From: Streptomyces sp. 130
Lineage (GTDB): Bacteria; Actinomycetota; Actinomycetes; Streptomycetales; Streptomycetaceae
DNA: 64,000 nt
Direction: 5' to 3'
NCBI RefSeq assembly: GCF_007096885.1
Contig: NZ_VJNO01000012.1
Location: 124,001-188,000, forward strand
The notes under the pieces are model-generated. The model was not told the DNA's origin, ran no database searches, and was given only the letters and a program-made list of their open reading frames with translations. The translations under genes were made by a program, and so were the position numbers. Below are positions 25,708 through 33,963 of the stretch, in pieces. Within the stretch, counting starts at the first letter, position 1, and every line of letters starts with the position of its first letter.

Positions 25708-27513
25708 TCAGCCCGCCGCCGGGGCCATCTCCGTGTCGCGGCGGACCAGCGCCGCGTACCGTCCGTCGAGCCGCAGCAGTTCCTCGTGGGTGCCGCGCTC
25801 CGCCGTGCGGCCGCCGTCGAGGACGACGATCTGGTCGGCGTCCCGGACGGTGGAGAGCCGGTGGGCGATGGTGATCGTGGTGCGTCCGGCGGAAAGGGCG
25901 TCGATGGCCTCCTGCACGGCGAATTCGGTACGGGTGTCGAGGGCGCTCGTCGCCTCGTCAAGGATCAGCACCGGCGGGTCGCGCAGGATCGTCCGCGCGA
26001 TGGCGAGGCGCTGCTTCTCGCCGCCGGAGAAGCGGTAGCCGCGCTCCCCCACCAGGGTGTCGTAGCCGTCGGGGAGCGAGACGATGTGGTCGTGGATCTG
26101 CGCGGCGCGGGCCGCCGCCTCGATCTCCTCGTCGGTGGCGTCCGGCTTCGCGAAGCGCAGGTTCTCGGCGACCGAGGCGTGGAAGAGGTAGGTCTCCTGC
26201 GAGACGACGCCGACCGCCCGGGCGAGGGTGTCGAAGTCGAGGTCGCGCACGTCGACCCCGTCGAGGGTCACCCGTCCGCCGGTCACGTCGTACAGCCGGG
26301 GCACCAGGTAGCTGAGGGTGGACTTGCCGGAGCCCGTGGGGCCGACGACGGCGAGCCCGGCCCCGGCGGGGACGGTCACGTCGACGCCGCTGAGGGCCGG
26401 GCCGCTCTTGTCGTCGTAGCTGAAGTCCACGTTCTCGAAGCGGACCTCGCCCCGGACCTTCTCCAGGCGCACCGGATTCTCCCGCTCCGTGATGTCGACG
26501 GTGAGGTCGAGGTATTCGAAGATGCGCTGGAAGAGCGCGAGGGACGTCTGCATCTGCACCCCGGTGGAGAGCAGACTCACGGCGGGGCGGAAGAGGCCCT
26601 GCTGGAGGGAGACGAAGGCGACCAGGGTGCCGATCGAGACGGCGGGGCCGCCGGACTGCAGGGCCATGCCGGCGGCCCAGTAGATGACGGCCGGCATGGC
26701 GGCCATGACGATGCCGATCGTGGACATCCGCCAGCGTCCGGCCATGCTGGCACGCACTTCGAGGTCGACCAGCCGCTCGGACTCCTCGGCGAAGCCCTGG
26801 GTGAGCGAGTCGGAGCGGCCCATCGTGCGCCCGAGCAGGATGCCGCTGACGGACAGCGACTCGGTGACGGTGGCGGCCATGGCGGCCATCTGCTTCTGCC
26901 GCTGGGTGGTGATCTTCTTGCGCTCGCGGCCGACCCGGCGGCTGATCCAGATGAAGACGGGCAGCAGGAGCAGCGAGACGACGGTGAGCCGCCAGTCGAG
27001 CGCGAGCATGGCGACGACGGTGGCGATGACCGCGGTGAGGTTGGAGACGAGCGAGGTCGCCGTCGAGGTGACGGTGGCCTGCATGCCCCCGATGTCGTTG
27101 GCGATCCGGGACTGGACCTCACCCGTGCGGGTCCGGGTGAAGAAGGCGAGCGGCATCCGCTGCAGCTGGGCGTAGACGGCGGTGCGGAGGTCGTGCATGA
27201 CGCGCTGGCCGACGGTGGTGGAGATGAGGGTCTGGAGCACGCCGAAGACGCTGTTCATCACGGCGGTGAGGATCATGCCGAGGGCGAGCAGCGTGAGCAG
27301 GCCGGTCCGGCCCTGCGGGAGGGCGGTGTCCAGGATCTCGCGCAGCAGGAACGGCGAGGCGACCGACACCAGCGACGAGGCGCCGACGAGCAGCCCGACC
27401 ACCGCGAGGCGGCCGCGATACGGGCGGAAGAGTCGGAGGATGCGGCGCAGCTCGGCGGGCGGCTGGGCGGCGTCCTTGGGCGGGGGTGTCCACGCGGGTT
27501 CGTCGGGCTTCAT
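25708..27513 (-). CDS. ABC multidrug exporter, fused TMD-NBD
   Basis: A 601-residue half-transporter of the B-subfamily type that likely works as a homodimer. Six membrane helices lie in residues 25-300 and the NBD in 350-600. All ATP motifs are canonical: Walker A VGPTGSGKST, Q-loop SQETYLF, signature FSGGEKQ, Walker B LILDEATSALD, H-loop IAHRLST. ATG 27513 follows GAAGGAG; longer in-frame extensions upstream lack a ribosome site. It is divergent from a MarR regulator that shares its promoter, so it is probably a drug or metabolite exporter induced when MarR binds a ligand. Confidence 0.95.
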   Translation of the reverse strand: MKPDEPAWTPPPKDAAQPPAELRRILRLFRPYRGRLAVVGLLVGASSLVSVASPFLLREILDTALPQGRTGLLTLLALGMILTAVMNSVFGVLQTLISTTVGQRVMHDLRTAVYAQLQRMPLAFFTRTRTGEVQSRIANDIGGMQATVTSTATSLVSNLTAVIATVVAMLALDWRLTVVSLLLLPVFIWISRRVGRERKKITTQRQKQMAAMAATVTESLSVSGILLGRTMGRSDSLTQGFAEESERLVDLEVRASMAGRWRMSTIGIVMAAMPAVIYWAAGMALQSGGPAVSIGTLVAFVSLQQGLFRPAVSLLSTGVQMQTSLALFQRIFEYLDLTVDITERENPVRLEKVRGEVRFENVDFSYDDKSGPALSGVDVTVPAGAGLAVVGPTGSGKSTLSYLVPRLYDVTGGRVTLDGVDVRDLDFDTLARAVGVVSQETYLFHASVAENLRFAKPDATDEEIEAAARAAQIHDHIVSLPDGYDTLVGERGYRFSGGEKQRLAIARTILRDPPVLILDEATSALDTRTEFAVQEAIDALSAGRTTITIAHRLSTVRDADQIVVLDGGRTAERGTHEELLRLDGRYAALVRRDTEMAPAAG

Positions 27514-27598
27514 GGGCTCCTTCGTCGGACGTGCGGCAACGGGACGGGCGGGGCCGCCAGGACGCGGGATCGCGACCGTGACAGTCGAGCCGAATGAG

Positions 27599-27649
27599 AG
27601 CATAGCTCATTGTTACCCCCACTCACAATGAACGAAGTCCTGATACTGT
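27599..27649. promoter_or_regulatory. Divergent ABC/MarR promoters with MarR operator
   Basis: For the leftward ABC gene, -35 TTGTGA (27623-27628) and -10 TATGCT (27599-27604) are 18 bp apart. An inverted repeat TCATTGT-N11-ACAATGA (27607-27631) covers this promoter. For the MarR gene, TACTGT at 27644-27649 is a -10 only seven bases before the ATG, so its mRNA is probably leaderless. One operator would control both. Confidence 0.7.
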
Positions 27650-27656
27650 TCCTTCC

Positions 27657-28100
27657 ATGGAATCCTCCGACCCCGACGGCATGCTCGCCGAACAGCTGCT
27701 GCGGCTGACGCGCAGGCTGCAGCGCATCCAGGGCCGCCAGCTGGAGCCGACCGGCATCACGCCCGCGCAGTTCCGGCTGCTGCGCACCGTCGCCCATTAC
27801 GACGGACCGCCCCGGATGGCGGATCTCGCGCAGCGCCTCGACGTGGTCCCGCGCGCCGTGACCACGCTGGTCGACGCCTTGGAGGCGGCCGGCAGGGTGC
27901 GCCGTGTCCCCGATCCGGACAGCCGTAGGGTGGTAAGGATCGAGATCACGGACGAGGGCATCGCCACGCTCCGCTCGCTGCGCGACGCGCGCCGGGCGGC
28001 CGCGGAGGAGATCCTGGCTCCACTGACCGCCGACCAGCGCGAGGTGCTCGGCGGCCTGCTGACCGCCTTGGTCAACGGGATGCCGGAGCGCCGTTGCTGA
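27657..28100 (+). CDS. MarR-family transcriptional regulator
   Basis: A 147-residue winged-helix regulator. The recognition region is LAQRLDVVPRAVTTLVDAL (about 60-78) and the wing is VPDPDSRRVVRIEITDEG, with dimerisation helices at both ends. It is divergent from the ABC exporter and overlaps its promoter, the standard arrangement for a ligand-relieved repressor of an efflux pump. The -10 lies so close to the ATG that translation is probably leaderless; no ribosome site is present. Confidence 0.93.
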   Translation: MESSDPDGMLAEQLLRLTRRLQRIQGRQLEPTGITPAQFRLLRTVAHYDGPPRMADLAQRLDVVPRAVTTLVDALEAAGRVRRVPDPDSRRVVRIEITDEGIATLRSLRDARRAAAEEILAPLTADQREVLGGLLTALVNGMPERRC

Positions 28101-28159
28101 CCGGTCACGGGAGGCGGCGCCGAGCCGTCGGACCGACAAGCCCGCCGAGGAGAACCACC

Positions 28160-31093
28160 ATGCCGCTGCTGGAGCCTGACCCCGACGCCCTGCGCCCCGC
28201 GGGGGTGCGCCCGCCCTCCCACGACCGCGTCCCCGACGTGCGGGCGCAGGGCACGCCGGAGGCGCTGCGCGCCGAGCTCACCGCTCTGCTCGGCGCGGAA
28301 AAGGTGCTGTGGAAGGTCTCCGACCTGGTGAAGTACGCCTCGGACGCCAGCCCGTACCGCTTCGTGCCCCAGGTGGTCGTCGTCCCCGAGGACCTGGACG
28401 ACATCTCGGCGATCCTGTCGTACGCGCACGGCAAGGGCCGCAACGTCGTCTTCCGGGCCGCCGGCACCAGCCTCAACGGCCAGGCCCAGGGCGAGGACAT
28501 CCTGGTCGACGTCCGGCGGAACTGGGCGGGCATCGAGGTCCTGGACGACGGCGCCCGCGCCCGCATCCGCCCCGGGACGACGGTCGTACGGGCCAACGCG
28601 GCCCTCGCCCGATACGGCAGGCTGCTGGGCCCCGACCCGGCCAGCGCCATCGCGTGCACGATCGGCGGGGTCGTCGCCAACAACGCGTCGGGGATGACCG
28701 CGGGCACCACCCGTAATTCGTACCGCACCGTCTCCTCGCTCACCTTCGTGCTGCCGAGCGGCACCGTCGTGGACACCGCCGATCCGTCGGCCGACGAGGA
28801 CCTGGCCCGGGCCGAGCCGCGCCTGTGCGAGGGGCTGCTGGCGCTGAAGGCGGAGATCGAGGCGGACGCGGCGCTCACGGCCCGCATCCGCGCCAAGTAC
28901 GAGATCAAGAACACCAACGGCTACCGGCTGGACGCGTTCCTCGACGGCTCGACCCCGGTGGAGATCCTGCGCGGCCTCATGGTCGGCTCCGAGGGGACGT
29001 TCGGCTTCATCTCCGAGGTCGTCTTCGACACCCTGCCGCTGGACCGCCGCATCTCCACGGCGCTGCTGTTCTTCCCCTCGCTGACCGCCGCGGCCGCCGC
29101 CGTGCCCCTGTTCAACGACGCCGGCGCCATCGCCGTCGAGCTGATGGACGGCAACACCCTGCGCGCCTCGGTGAGCGTGCGGGGTGTCCCGTCGGACTGG
29201 GCGGGGCTGCCGAAGGAGACCGCCGCGCTGCTGGTGGAGTTCCGGGCCCCGGACGAGGCCGGACAGGAGGCGTACGAGCGGGCGGCGGCCGATGTGGTGC
29301 GGCGGCTGGAGCTGGTCCGGCCCGTCACCTCGGTGACCAACGAGTTCACCCGGGACGCCCGCACCATCTCCGGCTACTGGAAGGCCCGCAAGGCATTCGT
29401 CACCGCGGTCGGCGGCTCCCGCCCCTCGGGTACGACGCTGATCACCGAAGACTTCGCGGTCCCGCCGTCCCGGCTGGCGGACGCCTGCGAGGCGCTGCTC
29501 GCCCTCCAGGCCGAACACGGCTTCGACGCCGCCGTCGCCGGTCACGCCGCGCACGGCAACCTGCACTTCCTGCTGGCCTTCGACGCGGCACGGCCGTCCG
29601 ACGTCGACCGCTACGCCTCTTTCATGGCGGACTTCTGCCGGCTCACGGTGGAACGGTTCGACGGGTCGCTCAAGGCGGAGCACGCGACGGGCCGCAACAT
29701 CGCGCCCTTCCTGGAACTGGAGTGGGGCCCGCAGGCCACCGAACTCATGTGGCGTACGAAGCAGGTCATCGACCCCGACGGTGTCCTGGCGCCGCGGATC
29801 GTCCTCGACCGCGACCCCAAGGCCCATCTGCGCGGGCTGAAGACCATTCCCAAGGTCGAGGCGATCGCCGACCCCTGCATCGAGTGCGGCTTCTGCGAAC
29901 CGACGTGCCCCAGCCACGACCTGACGACCTCACCGCGCCAGCGGATCGTGCTGCGCCGCGAGATGATGCGCCAGCCCGGCGGTTCGCCCGTCGAGACGAA
30001 TCTGGTCGACGCCTACGGCTACGACGCCGTGGACACGTGTGCCGGTGACTCCACCTGCAAGCTGGCCTGCCCCGTCGGCATCGACACGGGCGCCATGATG
30101 AAGGGCTTCCGCCACCAGCGGCACTCCCCGCGCGAGGAGCGGGTCGCCGCGCTCGCCGCCAGACACTTCCGTACGGCGGAGACGGCGGCGCGGCTCGCGG
30201 TCGCCGCGGCGAGCCGGATCGACGACCGGCTGCTGCAGGGGGTCACCCGGCTCGCCCGCCGGGCGGTGCACCCCGATCTGGTCCCCGAATGGCTTCCGGA
30301 GATCCCCGGCGCCGCGCCCCGCAAGCTGCCGCGCACCTCCCGGGCGGGGGCGAGCGCGGTCTACTACCCGGCCTGCGTCAACCGCATCTTCGGCGGCCCG
30401 GACGGCCATCGGGGCCCGTCCCTGCCGCAGGCCGTGGTGGCCGTGTCGGCCCGGGCGGGAAAGCCCGTTTGGATCCCGGACGACGTCAACGGCACCTGCT
30501 GCGCCACCATCTGGCACTCCAAGGGCTACGACTCCGGCAACGCCGTGATGGCCAACCGGATCGTGGAAGCGGCCTGGGGCTGGACGGCCGGCGGCAAGCT
30601 TCCGCTGGTGGTCGACGCCTCCTCGTGCACGCTGGGCATCGCCCATGAGGTGGTCCCGTATCTCACCGAGGACAACAGGGCGCTGCACCGCGAGCTGACC
30701 GTGGTCGACTCCCTGGTCTGGGCGGCGGACGAGCTGCTTCCGGAGCTGACGGTGCTCCGCAAGTCCCGTTCGGCCGTGCTGCACCCGACGTGTTCCATGG
30801 AGCACCTGGACGATGTGGACCGGCTGCGCGCCGTCGCCGATGCCTGCGCGGAGGAGGCCGTGATCCCGGACGACGCCGCGTGCTGCGGTTTCGCCGGCGA
30901 CCGCGGAATGCTGCACAAGGAGCTGACGGCGTCCGCGACCGCCAAGGAGGCGGCCGAGGTGCGGTCCCGGGAGTACGACGTGCACCTCTCGGCCAACCGG
31001 ATGTGCGAGATCGGCATGGACCGGGCGACGGGCCGCTCGTACCACTCGGCTCTGCTGGAGCTGGAGTGGGCGACCCGCCCGGGTCCCGCCTGA
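28160..31093 (+). CDS. FAD/[4Fe-4S] D-2-hydroxyacid dehydrogenase (YdiJ/Dld-like)
   Basis: A 977-residue fusion of a flavin dehydrogenase and an iron-sulfur subunit. Residues 45-270 form the FAD-binding PCMH domain (FRAAGTSLNGQ, TIGGVVANNASGM). Residues 280-560 form the FAD-linked oxidase C domain (HAAHGNLH). Near 575-660 two ferredoxin-type clusters appear (CIECGFCEPTCP and CAGDSTCKLACP). The C-terminal half has CCG-domain cysteines (GTCCATIW, AACCGFAGDRG). It resembles E. coli YdiJ and actinobacterial D-lactate dehydrogenases, which oxidise a D-2-hydroxyacid and pass electrons to the membrane chain; which acid is unclear. ATG 28160 follows GAGGAGAA. It lies 59 bp after MarR on the same strand but is probably independent. 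Confidence 0.92.
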   Translation: MPLLEPDPDALRPAGVRPPSHDRVPDVRAQGTPEALRAELTALLGAEKVLWKVSDLVKYASDASPYRFVPQVVVVPEDLDDISAILSYAHGKGRNVVFRAAGTSLNGQAQGEDILVDVRRNWAGIEVLDDGARARIRPGTTVVRANAALARYGRLLGPDPASAIACTIGGVVANNASGMTAGTTRNSYRTVSSLTFVLPSGTVVDTADPSADEDLARAEPRLCEGLLALKAEIEADAALTARIRAKYEIKNTNGYRLDAFLDGSTPVEILRGLMVGSEGTFGFISEVVFDTLPLDRRISTALLFFPSLTAAAAAVPLFNDAGAIAVELMDGNTLRASVSVRGVPSDWAGLPKETAALLVEFRAPDEAGQEAYERAAADVVRRLELVRPVTSVTNEFTRDARTISGYWKARKAFVTAVGGSRPSGTTLITEDFAVPPSRLADACEALLALQAEHGFDAAVAGHAAHGNLHFLLAFDAARPSDVDRYASFMADFCRLTVERFDGSLKAEHATGRNIAPFLELEWGPQATELMWRTKQVIDPDGVLAPRIVLDRDPKAHLRGLKTIPKVEAIADPCIECGFCEPTCPSHDLTTSPRQRIVLRREMMRQPGGSPVETNLVDAYGYDAVDTCAGDSTCKLACPVGIDTGAMMKGFRHQRHSPREERVAALAARHFRTAETAARLAVAAASRIDDRLLQGVTRLARRAVHPDLVPEWLPEIPGAAPRKLPRTSRAGASAVYYPACVNRIFGGPDGHRGPSLPQAVVAVSARAGKPVWIPDDVNGTCCATIWHSKGYDSGNAVMANRIVEAAWGWTAGGKLPLVVDASSCTLGIAHEVVPYLTEDNRALHRELTVVDSLVWAADELLPELTVLRKSRSAVLHPTCSMEHLDDVDRLRAVADACAEEAVIPDDAACCGFAGDRGMLHKELTASATAKEAAEVRSREYDVHLSANRMCEIGMDRATGRSYHSALLELEWATRPGPA

Positions 31094-31103
31094 GCGGTGC
31101 GGG

Positions 31104-31847
31104 TCAGGCGCGGAGGCTGGCCCGGTCGCCCATGACGACGACCGGGTGCTGCTTCGGGTCGAGGGTGCGCAGCAGCTTCTCCATGGCCTGCTTGGACACG
31201 CTCACGCAGGCCGAGGTGCCGCTGCCGTGGTCCATGTGCAGCCAGATGCTGCCGCCCTTGGACTGGCCCTGTGGGCGCGTCGGGTCGTTGGGCGGGGTGC
31301 CCTTCACCCGGTTGTAGTCGATGGCGATGACGTAGTCGAAGTCGTGCCAGTGCGACTTGGCCCAGTAGCGCGGGGCCTGGATCGAGGCGGTCTGCGTGTA
31401 CGGGAGCCGGGCGCCCGGGTCGGGCAGGACCCCGGCCGCGTCGCTGAGGGTGAAGACGCCGACGGGGCTGCGCTTGTCGTTCTCGTGGTGGTCGGGCGTC
31501 CAGCCCTTCTTGCCGTTGTGGCCCTTCCAGGAGGCGGCCTTGTCCCAGGTGGAGCCGGACTTGGTGTAGAGCACGACGGTGGAGTCCGCGGAGTTCCGGC
31601 CCTCGCCGTAGACGGCGACGACCTGGCGGGAGTCGGCCGGGATCTGCGACTGGAGCCGGTCGCCCACGTCGGGGATGCGCTTCAGGTCCTTGACGGGGGC
31701 CTTCGTACTGCCCTTCCCGGCGGCCGGCCGCTCGGCGGCGGCGCCCTTCTTCGTGTCCTGTCCGTCGCCGCAGGACGTCAGGGTCGTGAGCAGGACACCA
31801 CAGGCGGCCGCCGAGGCCACCATCCGAACCGCACCGGCTATACGCAT
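31104..31847 (-). CDS. Lipoprotein L,D-transpeptidase (YkuD)
   Basis: A 247-residue cell-wall enzyme. The signal ends in lipobox LTSC (Cys near 26), so the mature protein is lipid-anchored outside the membrane. The YkuD domain occupies the C-terminal half, with HMDHGSGTSACVSVS carrying catalytic His, Ser and Cys; it would make or edit 3-3 peptide crosslinks. A Lys/Gly-rich linker follows the lipobox. It converges on the FAD/FeS dehydrogenase with 10 bp between stops and diverges from the ABC pair. Confidence 0.9.
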   Translation of the reverse strand: MRIAGAVRMVASAAACGVLLTTLTSCGDGQDTKKGAAAERPAAGKGSTKAPVKDLKRIPDVGDRLQSQIPADSRQVVAVYGEGRNSADSTVVLYTKSGSTWDKAASWKGHNGKKGWTPDHHENDKRSPVGVFTLSDAAGVLPDPGARLPYTQTASIQAPRYWAKSHWHDFDYVIAIDYNRVKGTPPNDPTRPQGQSKGGSIWLHMDHGSGTSACVSVSKQAMEKLLRTLDPKQHPVVVMGDRASLRA

Positions 31848-32148
31848 CCGTCCATGCTCGCACCCGGCGATGTACGCGGTCGTCCCGCCCGGGCGGCCCC
31901 GGCGAATGCGTGCCGAATCTTTACCCGTCCGGGGCGCGCGCGGAGCGCCCGCCCGCATCCCACCCGCACCTGAGGGCCCTCCCGCACCCGCTGTCACGTA
32001 AAACCGTTTGCCGCGGCCCCGGCGACAGGCAAGGCTTGCGCGGTCCTGTTCCCCCGCCCGCGTATCGGGTGGGCGGCGACCCAGTGCTGCCCGGACGCGC
32101 TTCCGCGGCGCCTCCCGGGCCCGGCCTCCTCCGATCCTTTGGGATGTC
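31848..32148. other. Intergenic region between divergent genes
   Basis: This 301-bp stretch must hold the promoters of the L,D-transpeptidase and the ABC pair. I see no strong inverted repeat, no confident -35/-10 pair and no plausible small gene. Confidence 0.5.
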
Positions 32149-33963
32149 ATGCACATTCGCGATCTTCCGTACTCGGACCCCGGCGATCCCGACGTCCGTT
32201 CAGGCCCGCGCTTCCTGCTGTGGCTGGGCCGCAATCAGATCCGCGGGCAGCTCAAGTCCCTGTTCTGGGGGCTGCTGCACCAGTGCTCGATCGCGGGCTA
32301 CCCGCTGACGGTGGGGCTCGCCGTCCAGGCCGTCGTGGACCGGTCCGGTGGCCGGCTGGCGCTGGCCGGTGCGCTGACCGCGCTGCTGGGCGTGCTGACC
32401 GCGGTGAGTGACGCGATGGTCCACCGCGCCGCCGTCACCAACTGGATCACCGCCGCGGCCCGCATCCAGCAGCTGCTGTCCCGCAAGGCCGCCGAGCTGG
32501 GCTCGCTGCTGACGCGCAGGGTCGCGGCGGGCGAGGTGGTGGCGGTGTCCACGGGCGATGTGGAGAAGATCGGCTGGTTCGTCGAGGCGCTCTCGCGCTT
32601 CCTGGCCGCCGCCACGGTCCTCGTCGTCATCAGCGTGGGGCTGCTCGTCTACCTTCCCTCGCTGGGCGTTCTCGTGGCGGTCGCCATGCCGTTCCTCGCC
32701 CTGTCCGTCCTGCCCCTGCTGCCCCGCGCGACGCGGCGGGCGGACGTGCAGCGCGAGAAGGGCGGCCGGGCCACCGAGCTCGCCTCGGACACCGTGGCCG
32801 GGCTGCGCGTCCTGCGCGGCATCGGCGGCGAGGAGCTGTTCCTGGACCGTTACCGGCGCGCTTCGCAGGAGGTCCGTGCGGCAGCGGTGCACAGCGCCCG
32901 GATGTGGTCGCTGATCTCGGCGGTCCAGGTCCTGCTGCCCGGCGTCCTGCTGCTCGCACTGGTCGTCCACGGGGCCTCGCTGGCCCGGGACGGCAGGATC
33001 GAGGTGGGCCAGCTGGTGACGGTGTACAGCGCGGCGACCCTGACCTTGTTCCCCTTGCGCCACTTCGAGGAGATCGCGATGGCGTACTCCTTCTCGCGGC
33101 CCTCCGCGCAGCGCGCCGTACGCGTGCTGTCGCTGAGCCGGACCAGCCGCCCGGCCACCGTCGGCACCGTGCCGTCCGGCGACCTGTACGACCCGGTCAC
33201 CGGGCTGCTGGCCCCGCGGGGCCGGTTCACCGCCGTCGTCTGCGGCGACCCCGACGAGGCCGGCCGGCTGGCGGAACGGCTCGGCGGACACGCCCAGCCC
33301 GAGGCACCGGGCTCCGGCGTTCCCGAGCCGCCCTCCGTCCTGCTGGGCGGCGTGCCGCTGGACGAACTGGAAGCGGGCGCGGCACGGACCGCCGTACTCG
33401 TCCAGGACAAGGACCCCGTGCTGCTCTCGGGCACCCTGCGCGAACTGCTGGACGTGCCGTCGTCCGGGCGGGTGGAGGCGGCGGCCGCCCTGGCCGCCGC
33501 GCGGTGCGAGGACGTGCTGGCCGCGCTGGCGCAGGCGTCCCCCGAGCCGGGGCGGGAGCCGCTGGACACCCGGATCACCGAACGCGGCCGGTCCCTGTCC
33601 GGCGGTCAGCGCCAGCGGCTCGCCCTGGCCCGGTCGCTGCTCACCGACCCGGACACGCTCGTCCTGGACGAGCCCACCTCGGCGGTCGACTCGCACACCG
33701 AGGCCCGGGTGGCGGCGGGCGTCAAGGCGCTGCGCGAGGACCGTACGACCGTCGTGTTCGCCTCCTCGCCCCTGCTCCTGGATCTGGCCGACCGGGTGGC
33801 GCTGGTGCGCGGCGGCACGGTGGTGGCGGTCGGCACCCATCGCGAACTGATGCGCACCGACGAGCGCTACCGCGCCGTCGTCACCCGCGAGACCGACGAC
33901 GAGGCCGCCGGCCTCCGGGAAGGCCACCAGCAGGCACACCAGGAAGTCGAGGAGCGGGCATGA
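32149..33963 (+). CDS. ABC exporter subunit A, degenerate ATP site (no Walker A)
   Basis: A 604-residue TMD-NBD half-transporter. Six membrane helices lie in about 30-320. The NBD has a Q-loop (VLVQDKDPV), a perfect signature (LSGGQRQRLALARS) and Walker B (LVLDEPTSAVD). Walker A is absent: the equivalent stretch reads VVCGDPDEAGRLAERL. The H-loop His is Ser (FASSPLL). It cannot bind ATP normally by itself but supplies the signature for its partner, whose ATG overlaps this stop as ATGA. Together they should form an asymmetric exporter with one working ATP site. ATG 32149 follows GGGA. The substrate is unknown. Confidence 0.92.
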   Translation: MHIRDLPYSDPGDPDVRSGPRFLLWLGRNQIRGQLKSLFWGLLHQCSIAGYPLTVGLAVQAVVDRSGGRLALAGALTALLGVLTAVSDAMVHRAAVTNWITAAARIQQLLSRKAAELGSLLTRRVAAGEVVAVSTGDVEKIGWFVEALSRFLAAATVLVVISVGLLVYLPSLGVLVAVAMPFLALSVLPLLPRATRRADVQREKGGRATELASDTVAGLRVLRGIGGEELFLDRYRRASQEVRAAAVHSARMWSLISAVQVLLPGVLLLALVVHGASLARDGRIEVGQLVTVYSAATLTLFPLRHFEEIAMAYSFSRPSAQRAVRVLSLSRTSRPATVGTVPSGDLYDPVTGLLAPRGRFTAVVCGDPDEAGRLAERLGGHAQPEAPGSGVPEPPSVLLGGVPLDELEAGAARTAVLVQDKDPVLLSGTLRELLDVPSSGRVEAAAALAAARCEDVLAALAQASPEPGREPLDTRITERGRSLSGGQRQRLALARSLLTDPDTLVLDEPTSAVDSHTEARVAAGVKALREDRTTVVFASSPLLLDLADRVALVRGGTVVAVGTHRELMRTDERYRAVVTRETDDEAAGLREGHQQAHQEVEERA

